Assembly: GCA_039028155.1 (NCBI GenBank) | Contig: JBCCIS010000006.1 | Location: 93,551-157,550 of the forward strand | From: Pseudomonadota bacterium | Lineage (GTDB): Bacteria > Pseudomonadota > Alphaproteobacteria > SP197 | Reading direction: 5' to 3' | DNA: 64,000 nucleotides | Part shown: piece by piece, positions 44,731 through 53,684 of the stretch | Numbering within the stretch: position 1 is the first letter of the stretch | How the letters are laid out: each line of letters opens with the position of its first letter | Position numbers and translations under genes: made by a program | Notes under the pieces: model-generated | Told to the model about the DNA's origin: nothing | What the model saw: only the letters and a program-made list of their open reading frames with translations | Databases searched by the model: none

Positions 44731-46041
44731 ATGACCCGCGAGATCACCTCGGTTGCCGTTCTGGGCGGCGGCACCATGGGTGCCGGCATTGCCGGCGCCT
44801 GCGCCATGTCCGATTGCAAGGTGCTGCTTCTGGATATCAACCAGGAGGCCGTCGACAAGTCGATGGAGCGGATTACCGGCGGTCGCGCGCCGGCGCTGGA
44901 CGACCCGGCCAAGGCCGAGCTGATCGAAACCGGCACCTTTGACGACCTCGACCGCATAGCCGGCTACGACTGGATCTGCGAGGCGGTGATCGAGGATCTC
45001 GCCACCAAACGCGATCTGTTCGTGAAGTTGGAGGCGGCCCGTGATGAGGGTTCGGTGGTCAGCACCAACACATCGGGTATCCCGCTGCGCGACATCACCG
45101 AAGGCATGCCCGAGCGCCTGCGCCGCGACGTCGTGGTCACCCACTTCTTCAATCCCGTGAAGGTGATGAAGCTGTTGGAGGTCGTGCCGGGCGAGGAGAC
45201 GACGCCGGATGTCATCCAGGCGATGGCGAGTTTCGGCGCCGAGAAGCTGGGCAAGGGCGTCGTCCACGCCAAGGACACCGTCAACTTCATCGGCAACCGC
45301 ATCGGCTGTTTCTGGATGCTGTCGGGACTGCACAAGGCGAAGGAAGCGCGCGGCGCCGGGCTCTCGATGGAAACGATCGACGCGCTGATGTCGATGCCGG
45401 TCGGCCTGCCGCCGACAGGTCTCTATGGCCTGATCGACCTGATCGGCCTAGACGTCATGGACTTCGTCGGCAAGAACCTGGCGATCAACCTGCCCCAGGG
45501 CGACCCCGGTCACGCCTATACCAAGTTCCCGCCGGAAGAACAGGCGATGCTGGAGCGCGGTCAGTTGGGCCGCAAGACCGGCGGCGGCTTCTATCGCGTC
45601 ACCAAGACCGAGGACGGCGGTCGGTTGAAAGAGGTTTTCGATCTGGATGCCGGCGACTGGCGACTGGCCGATGAGGTCGCGTTGGCCGAAAGCCACAGTG
45701 AACTGGTCTCGCTGATGAACTCGGATGACACCCAGGGCGCCTTCGCCCGCGATCTGATGGGCGGCGCGCTGCTCTATGCCGCCAATCTGGTGCCGCAGAT
45801 CGCTGACGACATCGTCAACATCGACCGCGCCATGCGCTGGGGTTTCGCCTGGAAGAACGGGCCGTTTCAGATGCTCGACATCATCGGTCCCAGTGCCGTG
45901 ATCGAGCGCTTGGAAGGCGAGGGCAAGCCGTTGCCGCAAATGCTGCGGGTCCTGAAGGATGCGGGTGCAGCCTCGTTCTATCGCGCCGATGGTGCGGAGT
46001 TTCTGGGCCTTGATGGCGCCTGGCACAACGTGCCGAGCTAA
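44731..46041 (+). CDS. 3-hydroxyacyl-CoA dehydrogenase family protein
   Basis: The 436-residue protein has the NAD domain VAVLGGGTMGAGIAGACAMSDCKVLLLDIN, the catalytic segment STNTSGIPLRDITEGMPERLRRDVVVTHFFNPVKVMKLLEVV (the His-Glu pair region), KDTVNFIGNRIGCFWML, and a second HCDH domain with GRKTGGGFYRV and AMRWGFAWKNGPFQMLDIIG. It resembles the dehydrogenase half of FadB/FadN-type enzymes without the hydratase half; the TAA stop is clean. It oxidises a 3-hydroxyacyl-CoA with NAD. Specificity unknown. It precedes ridA by 116 bases. Confidence 0.9.
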   Translation: MTREITSVAVLGGGTMGAGIAGACAMSDCKVLLLDINQEAVDKSMERITGGRAPALDDPAKAELIETGTFDDLDRIAGYDWICEAVIEDLATKRDLFVKLEAARDEGSVVSTNTSGIPLRDITEGMPERLRRDVVVTHFFNPVKVMKLLEVVPGEETTPDVIQAMASFGAEKLGKGVVHAKDTVNFIGNRIGCFWMLSGLHKAKEARGAGLSMETIDALMSMPVGLPPTGLYGLIDLIGLDVMDFVGKNLAINLPQGDPGHAYTKFPPEEQAMLERGQLGRKTGGGFYRVTKTEDGGRLKEVFDLDAGDWRLADEVALAESHSELVSLMNSDDTQGAFARDLMGGALLYAANLVPQIADDIVNIDRAMRWGFAWKNGPFQMLDIIGPSAVIERLEGEGKPLPQMLRVLKDAGAASFYRADGAEFLGLDGAWHNVPS

Positions 46042-46157
46042 GGTCAGCAGCCCTACAGCAAGGAGTCGTTTGCCGGCGTCTGGATGTCGCTGGCCAACCG
46101 CTCGTTGTCCAACCCGCGCCGCATCATGGCCACCAACCGTTTTGAGGAGGTGGCGCC

Positions 46158-46544
46158 ATGCCGCGAACAGCCGTAATCGCCGACGATGCGCCCTTTGGCG
46201 CCGGTCCCTACGCGCCGGCGGTCAAGGCCGGCGACTTCGTCTTCCTGTCGGGCATCGGCGCGCTGCATCCCGATACCCACGCCATTCAGGGCGCGACGGT
46301 CGCCGAGCAGACGCGCCACACCATGGCAAACATCGAGGCGATCCTGCGGGCCTGCGGCGCGACCCTGGATGATGTCGTCAAGATGAGCGTCTATCTGCAG
46401 GAGAGTTCGGACTACGAGGCGTTCAACGCCGTCTATGCCGAATACTTCGCCGAGCCCTATCCAGCGCGGCTCACCGTCGGCGCGGGCCAAGTCTGGGACA
46501 TGCTGATTAAGATGGATTGTGTGGCTTACCTGGGCGCAGACTAG
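46158..46544 (+). CDS. RidA family protein (imine/enamine deaminase)
   Basis: The 128-residue protein has the RidA pattern: FGAGPYAPAVKAGDFVFLSGIG, QTRHTMANIEAILRACGATLDDVVKMSVYLQES, FAEPYPARLTVGAGQ and LIKMDCVAYL. RidA hydrolyses reactive 2-aminoacrylate-type imines formed by PLP enzymes. The Arg in PARLTVG is kept; the usual Glu is Asp in IKMDCVAY, which points to a Rid subgroup other than classical RidA. A GAGGAGG site is seven bases upstream. Confidence 0.85.
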   Translation: MPRTAVIADDAPFGAGPYAPAVKAGDFVFLSGIGALHPDTHAIQGATVAEQTRHTMANIEAILRACGATLDDVVKMSVYLQESSDYEAFNAVYAEYFAEPYPARLTVGAGQVWDMLIKMDCVAYLGAD

Positions 46545-46618
46545 GCCCTGACGCCGCCCAAAAGCGGCCCAGCCTTGACCGCCGGCCACGTGATGGCGCG
46601 GCACCGCACCGTGTGGCC

Positions 46619-47653
46619 ATGTCCCCTGACCGTGACGATCTTGCCGACAGTCTGGAAACCGAGACCTTCGGCTTTCTTCTGATCGAGCGGTTCTCCTTCG
46701 TCGGTCTGTCGTCGGCCGCCGATGTGCTTGCGATGGCCAACTATGTCAGCGGCCGCCCGCTCTATCGCTGGTTTTCGATCGGCGTCGAGCCGGGCACCGT
46801 CGACAGCGTGAGCGGCTTCAAGGTCGCCGCCGACTATACGCTCGACAATGCCCCGGCATCGTCCTCGATCGTCGTGTGCTGCGGTATCGGCGGCAACCAG
46901 TTCGATGACGACCGCGTCGGCGCCTGGCTGCGCCGGCAGCACGCGCATGGCGCCAGAGTAGGCGCGATTTCTACCGGCACCTGGGTCCTGGCGCGCGCCG
47001 GCCTGCTCGACGGCCGGCGTTGCACAATCCACTGGGAGGACCTCGCCGCGTTCCGTGAGACCTATCCTGATCTCGATGTCTCGACGGAGATCTTCGAGAT
47101 CGATCGATCCATCTTCACCTGTTCCGGCGGCACATCGGCCATGGACATGCTGTTGTCCATGGTGGCTGTGCGCCACGGCATCGAGCTGGCGTTGAAAGTC
47201 GCCGAACAGGTCATCGTTAAAGAGATCCGGTCGGAACGCGAACACCAGCGCTCGGAACTACCGTTCCGCCTGGGCATTCGGCACCGCGCGATCGTGCGTG
47301 CCGTCGAGGTGATGGAAGAGAACCTGGAGGTGCCGGTCAGCTTGGTGGCGATCGCGCGATCCATCGACATATCCGTGCGCCATTTGGAACGCCTGTTCCG
47401 CCGCCACATGAACTGCACGCCGCGCGCCTACTACCTGCAGCTTCGCCTGCACCGCGCGCGGACGCTGCTGAAGGGAACATCCATGCCGGTGCTGGAGGTC
47501 GCGGCGGCCTGCGGCTTCGAATCGACCTCCTATTTCGCGCGCTGTTATCGTCGATTGTTCGGTCTGCCGCCCAGCGAGGATCGCGTCATGATGTCGACTT
47601 TGTTGCCGTCGGACGATCCGCATGCTGACGCGATGAGAGCAGCAAAGAACTAG
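46619..47653 (+). CDS. GlxA family AraC-type transcriptional regulator
   Basis: This 344-residue regulator has an N-terminal DJ-1/PfpI-like domain (FGFLLIERFSFVGLSSAADVLAMANYVSGRPLYRWFSIG, STGTWVLARAGLLDGRRCTIHWE) and two C-terminal AraC helix-turn-helices (LVAIARSIDISVRHLERLFRRHMNCTPRAYYLQLRLHRARTLLKGTSMPVLEVAAACGFESTSYFARCYRRLFG). This is the organisation of GlxA/GbdR/CdhR-type regulators of glycine-betaine, carnitine and dimethylglycine catabolism. ATG at 46619 precedes the domain by a few residues. Divergent? No: it is co-directional with hyuA, 189 bases ahead, and may control it. Confidence 0.88.
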   Translation: MSPDRDDLADSLETETFGFLLIERFSFVGLSSAADVLAMANYVSGRPLYRWFSIGVEPGTVDSVSGFKVAADYTLDNAPASSSIVVCCGIGGNQFDDDRVGAWLRRQHAHGARVGAISTGTWVLARAGLLDGRRCTIHWEDLAAFRETYPDLDVSTEIFEIDRSIFTCSGGTSAMDMLLSMVAVRHGIELALKVAEQVIVKEIRSEREHQRSELPFRLGIRHRAIVRAVEVMEENLEVPVSLVAIARSIDISVRHLERLFRRHMNCTPRAYYLQLRLHRARTLLKGTSMPVLEVAAACGFESTSYFARCYRRLFGLPPSEDRVMMSTLLPSDDPHADAMRAAKN

Positions 47654-47842
47654 GTTTTCTGAGATCTGACGTCGATTTCACGTGGCATCAGCGAGTCGGA
47701 AGCGGGTCCGCTCATGTCGTTTGATTGTTGGCGTCCAGTGGACAATTCGGCGATGAGTAGACGCGTTTCCTTGTTGTCGCGGTTACCGAGGCCGAACCAT
47801 GTCCTTTAACGACACGTGCGCCGCCTGGGCGTTGTCCAGCTG

Positions 47843-49942
47843 ATGGCTACACAACGCACCGCCCGGCTTGCGATCGATATCGGTGGCACGTTCACCGACA
47901 CGGCGCTTGCCGTCGGCAGCTCTTTGATCACCGCCAAAACTCTGACGACGGCACCCCATCCGGTCGATGGCGTCTTGGAGGGTGTGCACACCATCCTATC
48001 CGATAGCGGCATCGAACCGGGTGTCGTCGCGTCTGTGGTCCACGGCACGACGCTGGCGACCAACGCGCTGATCGAACGTAAGGGCGCGAAGCTCGGTCTG
48101 ATCACCACGCGCGGCTTTCGCGACATCCTGGAGATCGCCTACGAGCGGCGCTATGACCAGTACGCAATCAATCTCGACAAGCCCGACATGCTGGTGCCGC
48201 GCGAGCGCTGCTACACCATTGCCGAACGCCTGGATACGAACGGCGATGTGGTCGAACCGCTCGATGAGTCCGAGATCGACGACCTCGTCAAACAGCTGAA
48301 GATCGATGGCGTCGAAAGTCTGGCAATCTGTCTGCTGCACAGTTACGCCAATGCGGCGCACGAGGAACGGCTTCGCGAACTGATCCGTGCGCGCCATCCC
48401 GACATCTCGATCACGCTGTCATCGAAGGTCTGTCCGGAGATCCGCGAATACGACCGCTGCTGCACGGCGATCGCCAACGCCTATATCAAGCCGTTGATGA
48501 GCCGTTACCTGCATGAGCTTCAGAGCGAACTTGCACGCGAGGGGTTCACTTGCCCGCTTTACATCATGACCTCGGGCGGCGGTATGACGACGGTCGACAC
48601 GGCGGTGCGGTTTCCCATTCGCTTGGTCGAGTCAGGCCCCAGCGGCGGCGCCATCCTGGCCGCGACCATCGCACGCCAGTGCGGCCTGCGCGAAGCCGTG
48701 TCGTTCGACATGGGCGGCACAACGGCGAAGGTCTGCCTGATCGACGACGCGAAGCCGCAGAAGTCGCGCGAGTTCGAAATCGCGCGTGCTGCCCGCTTCA
48801 TGAAGGGAAGCGGCCTGCCGGTGCGCATCCCGGTGATCGAGATGATCGAGATCGGCGCGGGCGGCGGCTCCGTCGCGACGGTCGACTCGCTTGAGCGTAT
48901 CGCCGTGGGCCCGGAAAGCGCCGGCGCCGACCCCGGCCCGGTCTGCTACGGGCGCGGTGGCGAGGCGCCGACGGTGACCGACAGCGACGTTGCGCTGGGC
49001 CTGATCGATCCGAAGAAGTTCGCCGAAGGTCGCGTGACCCTCGATAAGAAAGCGGCGGTAGCTGCGGTCGATGAACAGATCGGCGAGCGGCTCGGCGTCG
49101 GCACCGCGACGGCGGCCTATGGCATTGCGCAGATGGTCGACGAGAACATGGCGAACGCCGCGCGCGTCCACGCTGTCGAGCACGCCAAGGAGCTGACGAC
49201 GCGATCGCTGATCGCGTTCGGCGGCAACGGGCCGCTTCACGCCAGCCGGGTCGCCGACAAGATCGGCGTGTCGCAGATCATCATCCCGCGTGATCCCGGC
49301 GTCGGCTCCGCGGTCGGCTTCCTGAGCGCGCCGATTTCGTTCGAGATTATCCGTAGCCTCTACATGACCATCGAGACGTTCAACGCACCGGCCGTCGCCC
49401 GCCTGTTCGCGGCGATGGAAAAGAAGGCGACCGGGGTGGTGCGCGCGGGCGCGCCCAAGGGGGCGTTGCAGAAGAGCCGCGTCGCTTTCATGCGCTACGA
49501 AGGTCAGGGCCATGAGCTCGAGGTGCCCGTACCCAACGGCCGCATCAGCGCGAAGACCGGCACCGTTTTGCTGGAGACCTATACCGCGCTCTACTTGAAG
49601 CTCTTCGGGCGGACCGTGCCCAATGTCGACATCGAGATCCTGAACTGGGCGGTCACCGTGTCGACCGAGGAGACGGCGGTCGCAAAGCTGCGCAAGTCCG
49701 GCAAGACAACACAGCCGGCCGCCAACGGCAGCGCCTCGATCTATCTTGGCGGCGCGAAGCGGGCGTCCAAGGTGCTGTCCTTTGACCGTGACGACCTTAG
49801 GGTAGGCGACCGTATCGAAGGACCGGCACTGATTGTCGAGCCGCAGACGACGACACTGGTCGGTCCCCGTTTCGACGCGGTGATCGACCGTGGCGGCAAC
49901 ATCGTGATGAACCGACATGCGCAGGCGGGAGGAAGGTCATGA
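47843..49942 (+). CDS. hyuA: hydantoinase/oxoprolinase large subunit HyuA-type (ATP-dependent)
   Basis: The 699-residue subunit starts RLAIDIGGTFTDTALAVG, the phosphate-binding motif of the ASKHA fold shared with 5-oxoprolinase and acetone carboxylase, and later SFDMGGTTAKVCLIDD. VVHGTTLATNALIERKGAKLGLITTRGFRDILEIAYERR, GADPGPVCYGRGG and ALIAFGGNGPLHA-type segments follow. It catalyses ATP-driven opening of a cyclic amide such as a hydantoin, oxoproline or creatinine-like ring, together with HyuB. ATG at 47843 gives the usual short N-terminus. The pair overlaps in ATGA. Confidence 0.92.
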   Translation: MATQRTARLAIDIGGTFTDTALAVGSSLITAKTLTTAPHPVDGVLEGVHTILSDSGIEPGVVASVVHGTTLATNALIERKGAKLGLITTRGFRDILEIAYERRYDQYAINLDKPDMLVPRERCYTIAERLDTNGDVVEPLDESEIDDLVKQLKIDGVESLAICLLHSYANAAHEERLRELIRARHPDISITLSSKVCPEIREYDRCCTAIANAYIKPLMSRYLHELQSELAREGFTCPLYIMTSGGGMTTVDTAVRFPIRLVESGPSGGAILAATIARQCGLREAVSFDMGGTTAKVCLIDDAKPQKSREFEIARAARFMKGSGLPVRIPVIEMIEIGAGGGSVATVDSLERIAVGPESAGADPGPVCYGRGGEAPTVTDSDVALGLIDPKKFAEGRVTLDKKAAVAAVDEQIGERLGVGTATAAYGIAQMVDENMANAARVHAVEHAKELTTRSLIAFGGNGPLHASRVADKIGVSQIIIPRDPGVGSAVGFLSAPISFEIIRSLYMTIETFNAPAVARLFAAMEKKATGVVRAGAPKGALQKSRVAFMRYEGQGHELEVPVPNGRISAKTGTVLLETYTALYLKLFGRTVPNVDIEILNWAVTVSTEETAVAKLRKSGKTTQPAANGSASIYLGGAKRASKVLSFDRDDLRVGDRIEGPALIVEPQTTTLVGPRFDAVIDRGGNIVMNRHAQAGGRS

Positions 49943-51669
49943 AAAAGATCTCGCAAGCCGCGGCCATCGACCTTCAGGTCATGTGGAACCGGCTGTTGTC
50001 CGTCGTCAATGAACAGGCGGAGACCCTGATGCGCGCGGCGTTCAGCCCGATCGTGCGCGAAAGCGGCGATATCTCCGCGGGCGTCTTCGATCTTAAGGGC
50101 AACATGCTGGCCCAGGCGGTGACCGGCACGCCCGGTCACATCAACACCATGGCTGAATCGGTCAAGTACTTCATCGAGGCGTTTCCACTGGAGACCATGC
50201 GCCCCGGCGACACCTACCTCACCAACGACCCCTGGCTGGGATCTGGCCATCTGAACGACTTCGTTCTGGTGCAGCCGTCGTTCAAAGGTAAACAGTTGGT
50301 CGGCCTGGTCTCCTGCACATCCCATCTCGTCGATCTCGGCGGTCTGGGCATGGGACCGGACGGCAGCGATGTTTTCGACGAGGGTCTCCTGATCCCGCCG
50401 ATCAAGCTGGTCGATGCCGGTACGATCAACGAGACACTGCTCACCCTTATCAAGTCGAACTCCCGCTCGCCGTCGCAGAACGAGGGCGACATCTATGCGT
50501 TGATCGCGTGCTGCGATGTCGCGACCGATCGCCTCGCGGCGATGATGACGGAGTTCGGCATCGATCGCCTGGACATGCTTGCTGACTACATCATCGGGCG
50601 ATCGTCGGAGGTCACGATCGAGGCGATTCGCGAGATCCCGAACGGCGTCTATCGCAACACCATGATGCTGGACGGCTACGACTTCGAGATCGAACTGGTC
50701 GCCAGCCTCAGCGTCCACGACGACCACATCCTCGTCGACTTCGACGGCAGCTCGCCATGCTCGCGTTACGGCATCAACGTGCCGCTGAACTACGCGACGG
50801 CCTATTCGGTATTCGGGTTGCGCTGCATCGTGGCGCCGGAAGTTCCCAACAACGCGGGCTCGCTGGCGCCGTTTCGTGTTACCGGACCGAAATGGTGCAT
50901 CCTTAATGCACAGCGTCCGGCGCCGGTTGCACAGCGCCATATCATCGGCCAGATCATGCCGGACTTGGTCTTCGGCTGCCTGCACCAAGCCCTGCCAGGT
51001 CAGATACCGGCTGAAGGCTCTTCATGCATGTATGACCTGCCCATCCGCGGCGGCTTCGACGCGGGCGGGCGCGGCAACGCGACACCCTTTGCTATCGAGC
51101 TGACCCATAACGGCGGCACCGGCGCACGCCCGGCCAAGGACGGTCTGTCAGCGACGGGATATCCGAGCGGTGTCTATGGATCCCAGGTCGAGATCAGTGA
51201 GAGCATCACACCGCTGCTGATCCGCCGCCGCGAACTTCGTCAAGACTCCGGCGGTCCCGGACGCATGCGCGGGGGCCTTGGGCAGATCATCGAGGTGGAG
51301 AACCGGGAAGGCGTGCCATTTTCACTGTTCGCGTCGGTCGACCGGATCAAGTATCCGGCGCTCGGCCGCGATGGCGGATCGAGCGGCGCGCCGGGCCACA
51401 TCGCGTTGGCTTCCGGCCAGGTCTTCAGCGGCAAGGGCCAGCAGCAGATCCCGGCCGGCGAACGGCTGATCTTTCAGACGCCTGGCGGCGGCGGTTACGG
51501 CGACCCGTTCGAGCGGCCGCCTGAGGATGTGCAGCGCGACGTCGCGGCCGGTCTCTTAAGCCGAAAGGCCGCACGCGATGATTATGGTGTTGTCATTGCC
51601 ACGAGCGGTAAGGTCAATGACACGGCGACCCGCAGGGCGCGATCAAAGAGAAGAGCGGCCGCCCGTTAG
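49939..51669 (+). CDS. hyuB: hydantoinase B/oxoprolinase family subunit
   Basis: The 576-residue partner of HyuA starts LQVMWNRLLSVVNEQAETLMRAAFSPIVRESGDISAGVFD and has the metal/cofactor loop GDTYLTNDPWLGSGHLNDFVLVQPSF, VDLGGLGMGPD..DVFDEGLLIPP, and near the end RRELRQDSGGPGRMRGGLGQ and IFQTPGGGGYGDPFERPPE, all family marks. It forms the heteromeric ring-opening enzyme with HyuA. Start overlaps the hyuA stop by four bases. A strong hairpin with the stop inside it follows. Confidence 0.92.
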   Translation: MKKISQAAAIDLQVMWNRLLSVVNEQAETLMRAAFSPIVRESGDISAGVFDLKGNMLAQAVTGTPGHINTMAESVKYFIEAFPLETMRPGDTYLTNDPWLGSGHLNDFVLVQPSFKGKQLVGLVSCTSHLVDLGGLGMGPDGSDVFDEGLLIPPIKLVDAGTINETLLTLIKSNSRSPSQNEGDIYALIACCDVATDRLAAMMTEFGIDRLDMLADYIIGRSSEVTIEAIREIPNGVYRNTMMLDGYDFEIELVASLSVHDDHILVDFDGSSPCSRYGINVPLNYATAYSVFGLRCIVAPEVPNNAGSLAPFRVTGPKWCILNAQRPAPVAQRHIIGQIMPDLVFGCLHQALPGQIPAEGSSCMYDLPIRGGFDAGGRGNATPFAIELTHNGGTGARPAKDGLSATGYPSGVYGSQVEISESITPLLIRRRELRQDSGGPGRMRGGLGQIIEVENREGVPFSLFASVDRIKYPALGRDGGSSGAPGHIALASGQVFSGKGQQQIPAGERLIFQTPGGGGYGDPFERPPEDVQRDVAAGLLSRKAARDDYGVVIATSGKVNDTATRRARSKRRAAAR

Positions 51670-51686
51670 AAAGGGGCGGACCGCTC
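51653..51686. terminator. bidirectional terminator hairpin between hyuB and the betaine-binding protein gene
   Basis: GAGCGGCCGCCC (51653-51664) pairs with GGGCGG-A-CCGCTC (51674-51686) through 12 bp with one bulge and a nine-base loop that contains the hyuB stop. On the minus strand it is followed by TTCTCTTTG, a weak T-rich tail, so it best suits the convergent minus-strand gene and may serve both. Confidence 0.6.
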
Positions 51687-51707
51687 AGCCTAGAACACGA
51701 CGGAATG

Positions 51708-52664
51708 TTATTGGAGCCAGGAGTCGACAGTGTCGGAGTTCTGCTGGACCCAATTCCTCGCGTATTCCTCAGGGTCGACCCCATCGACAACCAGAGCATA
51801 GGTCATCGCGCTCAACTGATCGGTGTCGAAGGCCATGTTGGAGAGTAACTCCGCTGCTGCCGGATTGGTCTCGCGCAGTGACTTCGCAAAGTGCAGGTGC
51901 AGCTGCGGCGCCGGCCACGCAACCGGTGCGCTCGACATGTTGAGCCAGTCAGCGTCATCGGTGGGCTGGACGATGACCCATTTCTCCGGGTCGTGGTCTG
52001 GTTCGCTCAGCGGCACGAGGTCATGCAGCGAGAACATGTGGTGGGGGGTGTAGCACATCATGACAAACGGGTCGTTCGCCTCGACCGCCGCGTCGAGTGC
52101 GGCGAGCGCCAGGGTCTCGTCCATCTCAAGCAGGTTCATGGTCTGATCGAAGCCATAGCTCTTGGCGCGGATCTTCTCGATATTGGTCGACGCCCAACCG
52201 GACGCACCGATCCAGATTTCGCCCATGCCGTCGCCATCGGTGTCGAACAGCGCGGCTTTCTCTGGATCCGTGAGGTCGGTGAGGCTGGTGACGCCATGCT
52301 CGTCAGCTGTGTACTTAGTTGCGCAAAATGCCGTGAACGCGGGTACGCCGTTGGGGTTCATCTCAACGGTCTGCGCTTCCACCACATACTGGTCGTGCAG
52401 GTTCTGCTGATTGGGCAGCCAGACTTCTGGATGAACATGCATCGACCCCTGATCCATCGCCTCGAAGACAATCGGGTTGGTGCCTTGCTGCAGTTCGACC
52501 TCGACACCCAGGTTGTCTTCCAGGACGACCTTCACGATGTGCGCGGTCACCCGAACAGACGGCCAGTTGGGGACGCCGACGACAATGTCGGCGGCAATCG
52601 CGGGCGCCGCCGTAGCTGACGCCAGCAACATGGTGAGGCCTGCCAAAACTGATCTTGCTTTCAT
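51708..52664 (-). CDS. glycine betaine/proline-type ABC transporter substrate-binding protein (OpuAC family)
   Basis: This 318-residue protein has a Sec signal ending TAAPAIAADIVVG, then the OpuAC fold: VGVPNWPSVRVTAHIVKVVLEDNLGVEVEL, EVWLPNQQN, GASGWASTNIEKIRAKSYGF, and a Trp-rich region toward the end. The family binds betaine, choline, proline betaine or related quaternary amines. No permease or ATPase is adjacent. It is close to IclR, MttB-like and DMGDH-like genes, which supports a methylated-amine or betaine ligand. Confidence 0.88.
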   Translation of the reverse strand: MKARSVLAGLTMLLASATAAPAIAADIVVGVPNWPSVRVTAHIVKVVLEDNLGVEVELQQGTNPIVFEAMDQGSMHVHPEVWLPNQQNLHDQYVVEAQTVEMNPNGVPAFTAFCATKYTADEHGVTSLTDLTDPEKAALFDTDGDGMGEIWIGASGWASTNIEKIRAKSYGFDQTMNLLEMDETLALAALDAAVEANDPFVMMCYTPHHMFSLHDLVPLSEPDHDPEKWVIVQPTDDADWLNMSSAPVAWPAPQLHLHFAKSLRETNPAAAELLSNMAFDTDQLSAMTYALVVDGVDPEEYARNWVQQNSDTVDSWLQ

Positions 52665-52809
52665 GACCTGATCCTTCCCTTTGTCATCATTGTTGATCGT
52701 TTTGCGGACGGCTCGGCATCCGCCACCTATTCGGTAGGTTGCCTAGTCCCCGAGACGGTTATGCGATCTGCGCCAGGTGTTGACCGAGATGCATGCGCGA
52801 CACGATCCA

Positions 52810-53580
52810 TCAGGCTGCGTCCGGCATGCCGTCCTGGGCACCGAGGCGCGCCGATAGAGCACGGGCGGCTGCCCGAAGGTCCTCCTCATGGCGTAGTAGC
52901 GCATTGATCGGATTGCGTTCGACGAGATCCCACAGGCTCATCGCCGCGATTACCTCGCCGTGATGTCCGAAGACGGGCGCCGAGATACCGTTGACCAGAA
53001 GGAACTCCTCGCGGTCGCACAGCGCGATCCCGCGCTTGGCGACATCGCGCAGCTCTTTGGCAAATGCGCGACGCGACGTGATGGTGTTCTCCGTGCATCT
53101 CTCCAGGTTCATCTCGGCAACTATGGCGTCGCGTTTGGCCGGGCGCAGATGGGCCAACATGACCTTGCCGGCGGCGCTGGCATGGATCTGCGAATACTCA
53201 CCGACCCGCGGCGCCAGTCGATAGGGTTCGATGCTGTCGACGGTCTTGATAAAGAGGACCGTGTTGCCGGCAAGCACCGACAGACAGACATGCGCGCCTG
53301 TGTTCCGATTGAGCGATTCCATGATGTCGGAGGCGACGCTGGGAAGGTCGTTCGCGCTGAGCGCACGACTCGACCAGCCGAGTAGCCTAACGCCGGGCTG
53401 ATAGGTCTGCCGATCAGGGTCGAACGAGAGGAGGCGTTCGGCGACCAGGACCGAGAGGATCCGGTGCGTCGAGCTTTTCGTCATGCCGGACAGCTCGACC
53501 AAACGAGTAAAGGTCAACGGTGTGCTGTTGGCGCACACGATGTCCAGCAGACCGGCTGATTTCGCAACGATCGAACTCAT
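52810..53580 (-). CDS. IclR family transcriptional regulator
   Basis: The protein has about 256 residues from ATG 53580. The N-terminal winged helix is SAGLLDIVCANSTPLTFTRLVELSGMTKSSTHRILSVLVAERLLSFDPDRQTYQPG, then the IclR ligand domain (YRLAPRVGEYSQIHASAAGKVMLAHLRPAKRDAIVA, RRAFAKELRDVAKRGIALCDREEF, ISAPVFGHHGEVIAAMSL). Three ATGs (53595, 53586, 53580) are in frame; a longer frame to 53676 would run into the inverted repeat and is rejected. It is divergent from mttB across 104 bases holding a near-perfect dyad, its likely operator. Confidence 0.9.
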   Translation of the reverse strand: MSSIVAKSAGLLDIVCANSTPLTFTRLVELSGMTKSSTHRILSVLVAERLLSFDPDRQTYQPGVRLLGWSSRALSANDLPSVASDIMESLNRNTGAHVCLSVLAGNTVLFIKTVDSIEPYRLAPRVGEYSQIHASAAGKVMLAHLRPAKRDAIVAEMNLERCTENTITSRRAFAKELRDVAKRGIALCDREEFLLVNGISAPVFGHHGEVIAAMSLWDLVERNPINALLRHEEDLRAAARALSARLGAQDGMPDAA

Positions 53581-53636
53581 CGCCATGACCCCCATTGTCG
53601 CGGCGCGAATTGACTTCGCACAGGCAGTAAGCCAGA

Positions 53637-53674
53637 GTTCCGTATTACAGGCAAGTAGTTCTGTAATATGGAAC
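53637..53674. promoter_or_regulatory. near-perfect inverted repeat, likely IclR operator
   Basis: GTTCCGTATTACAG (53637-53650) and CTGTAATATGGAAC (53661-53674) match in 13 of 14 positions around a 10-base spacer. The dyad lies between the IclR gene and the methyltransferase start at 53685. Such paired half-sites suit an IclR tetramer; autoregulation and control of the mttB-oxidase transcript would follow. Confidence 0.75.
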
Positions 53675-53684
53675 AATCAAATCA

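Noticed and set aside
44731..46041. HAD protein as a truncated FadB with a nonsense mutation
   Set aside because: The sequence after the TAA has no hydratase similarity and the protein ends with a complete second domain.
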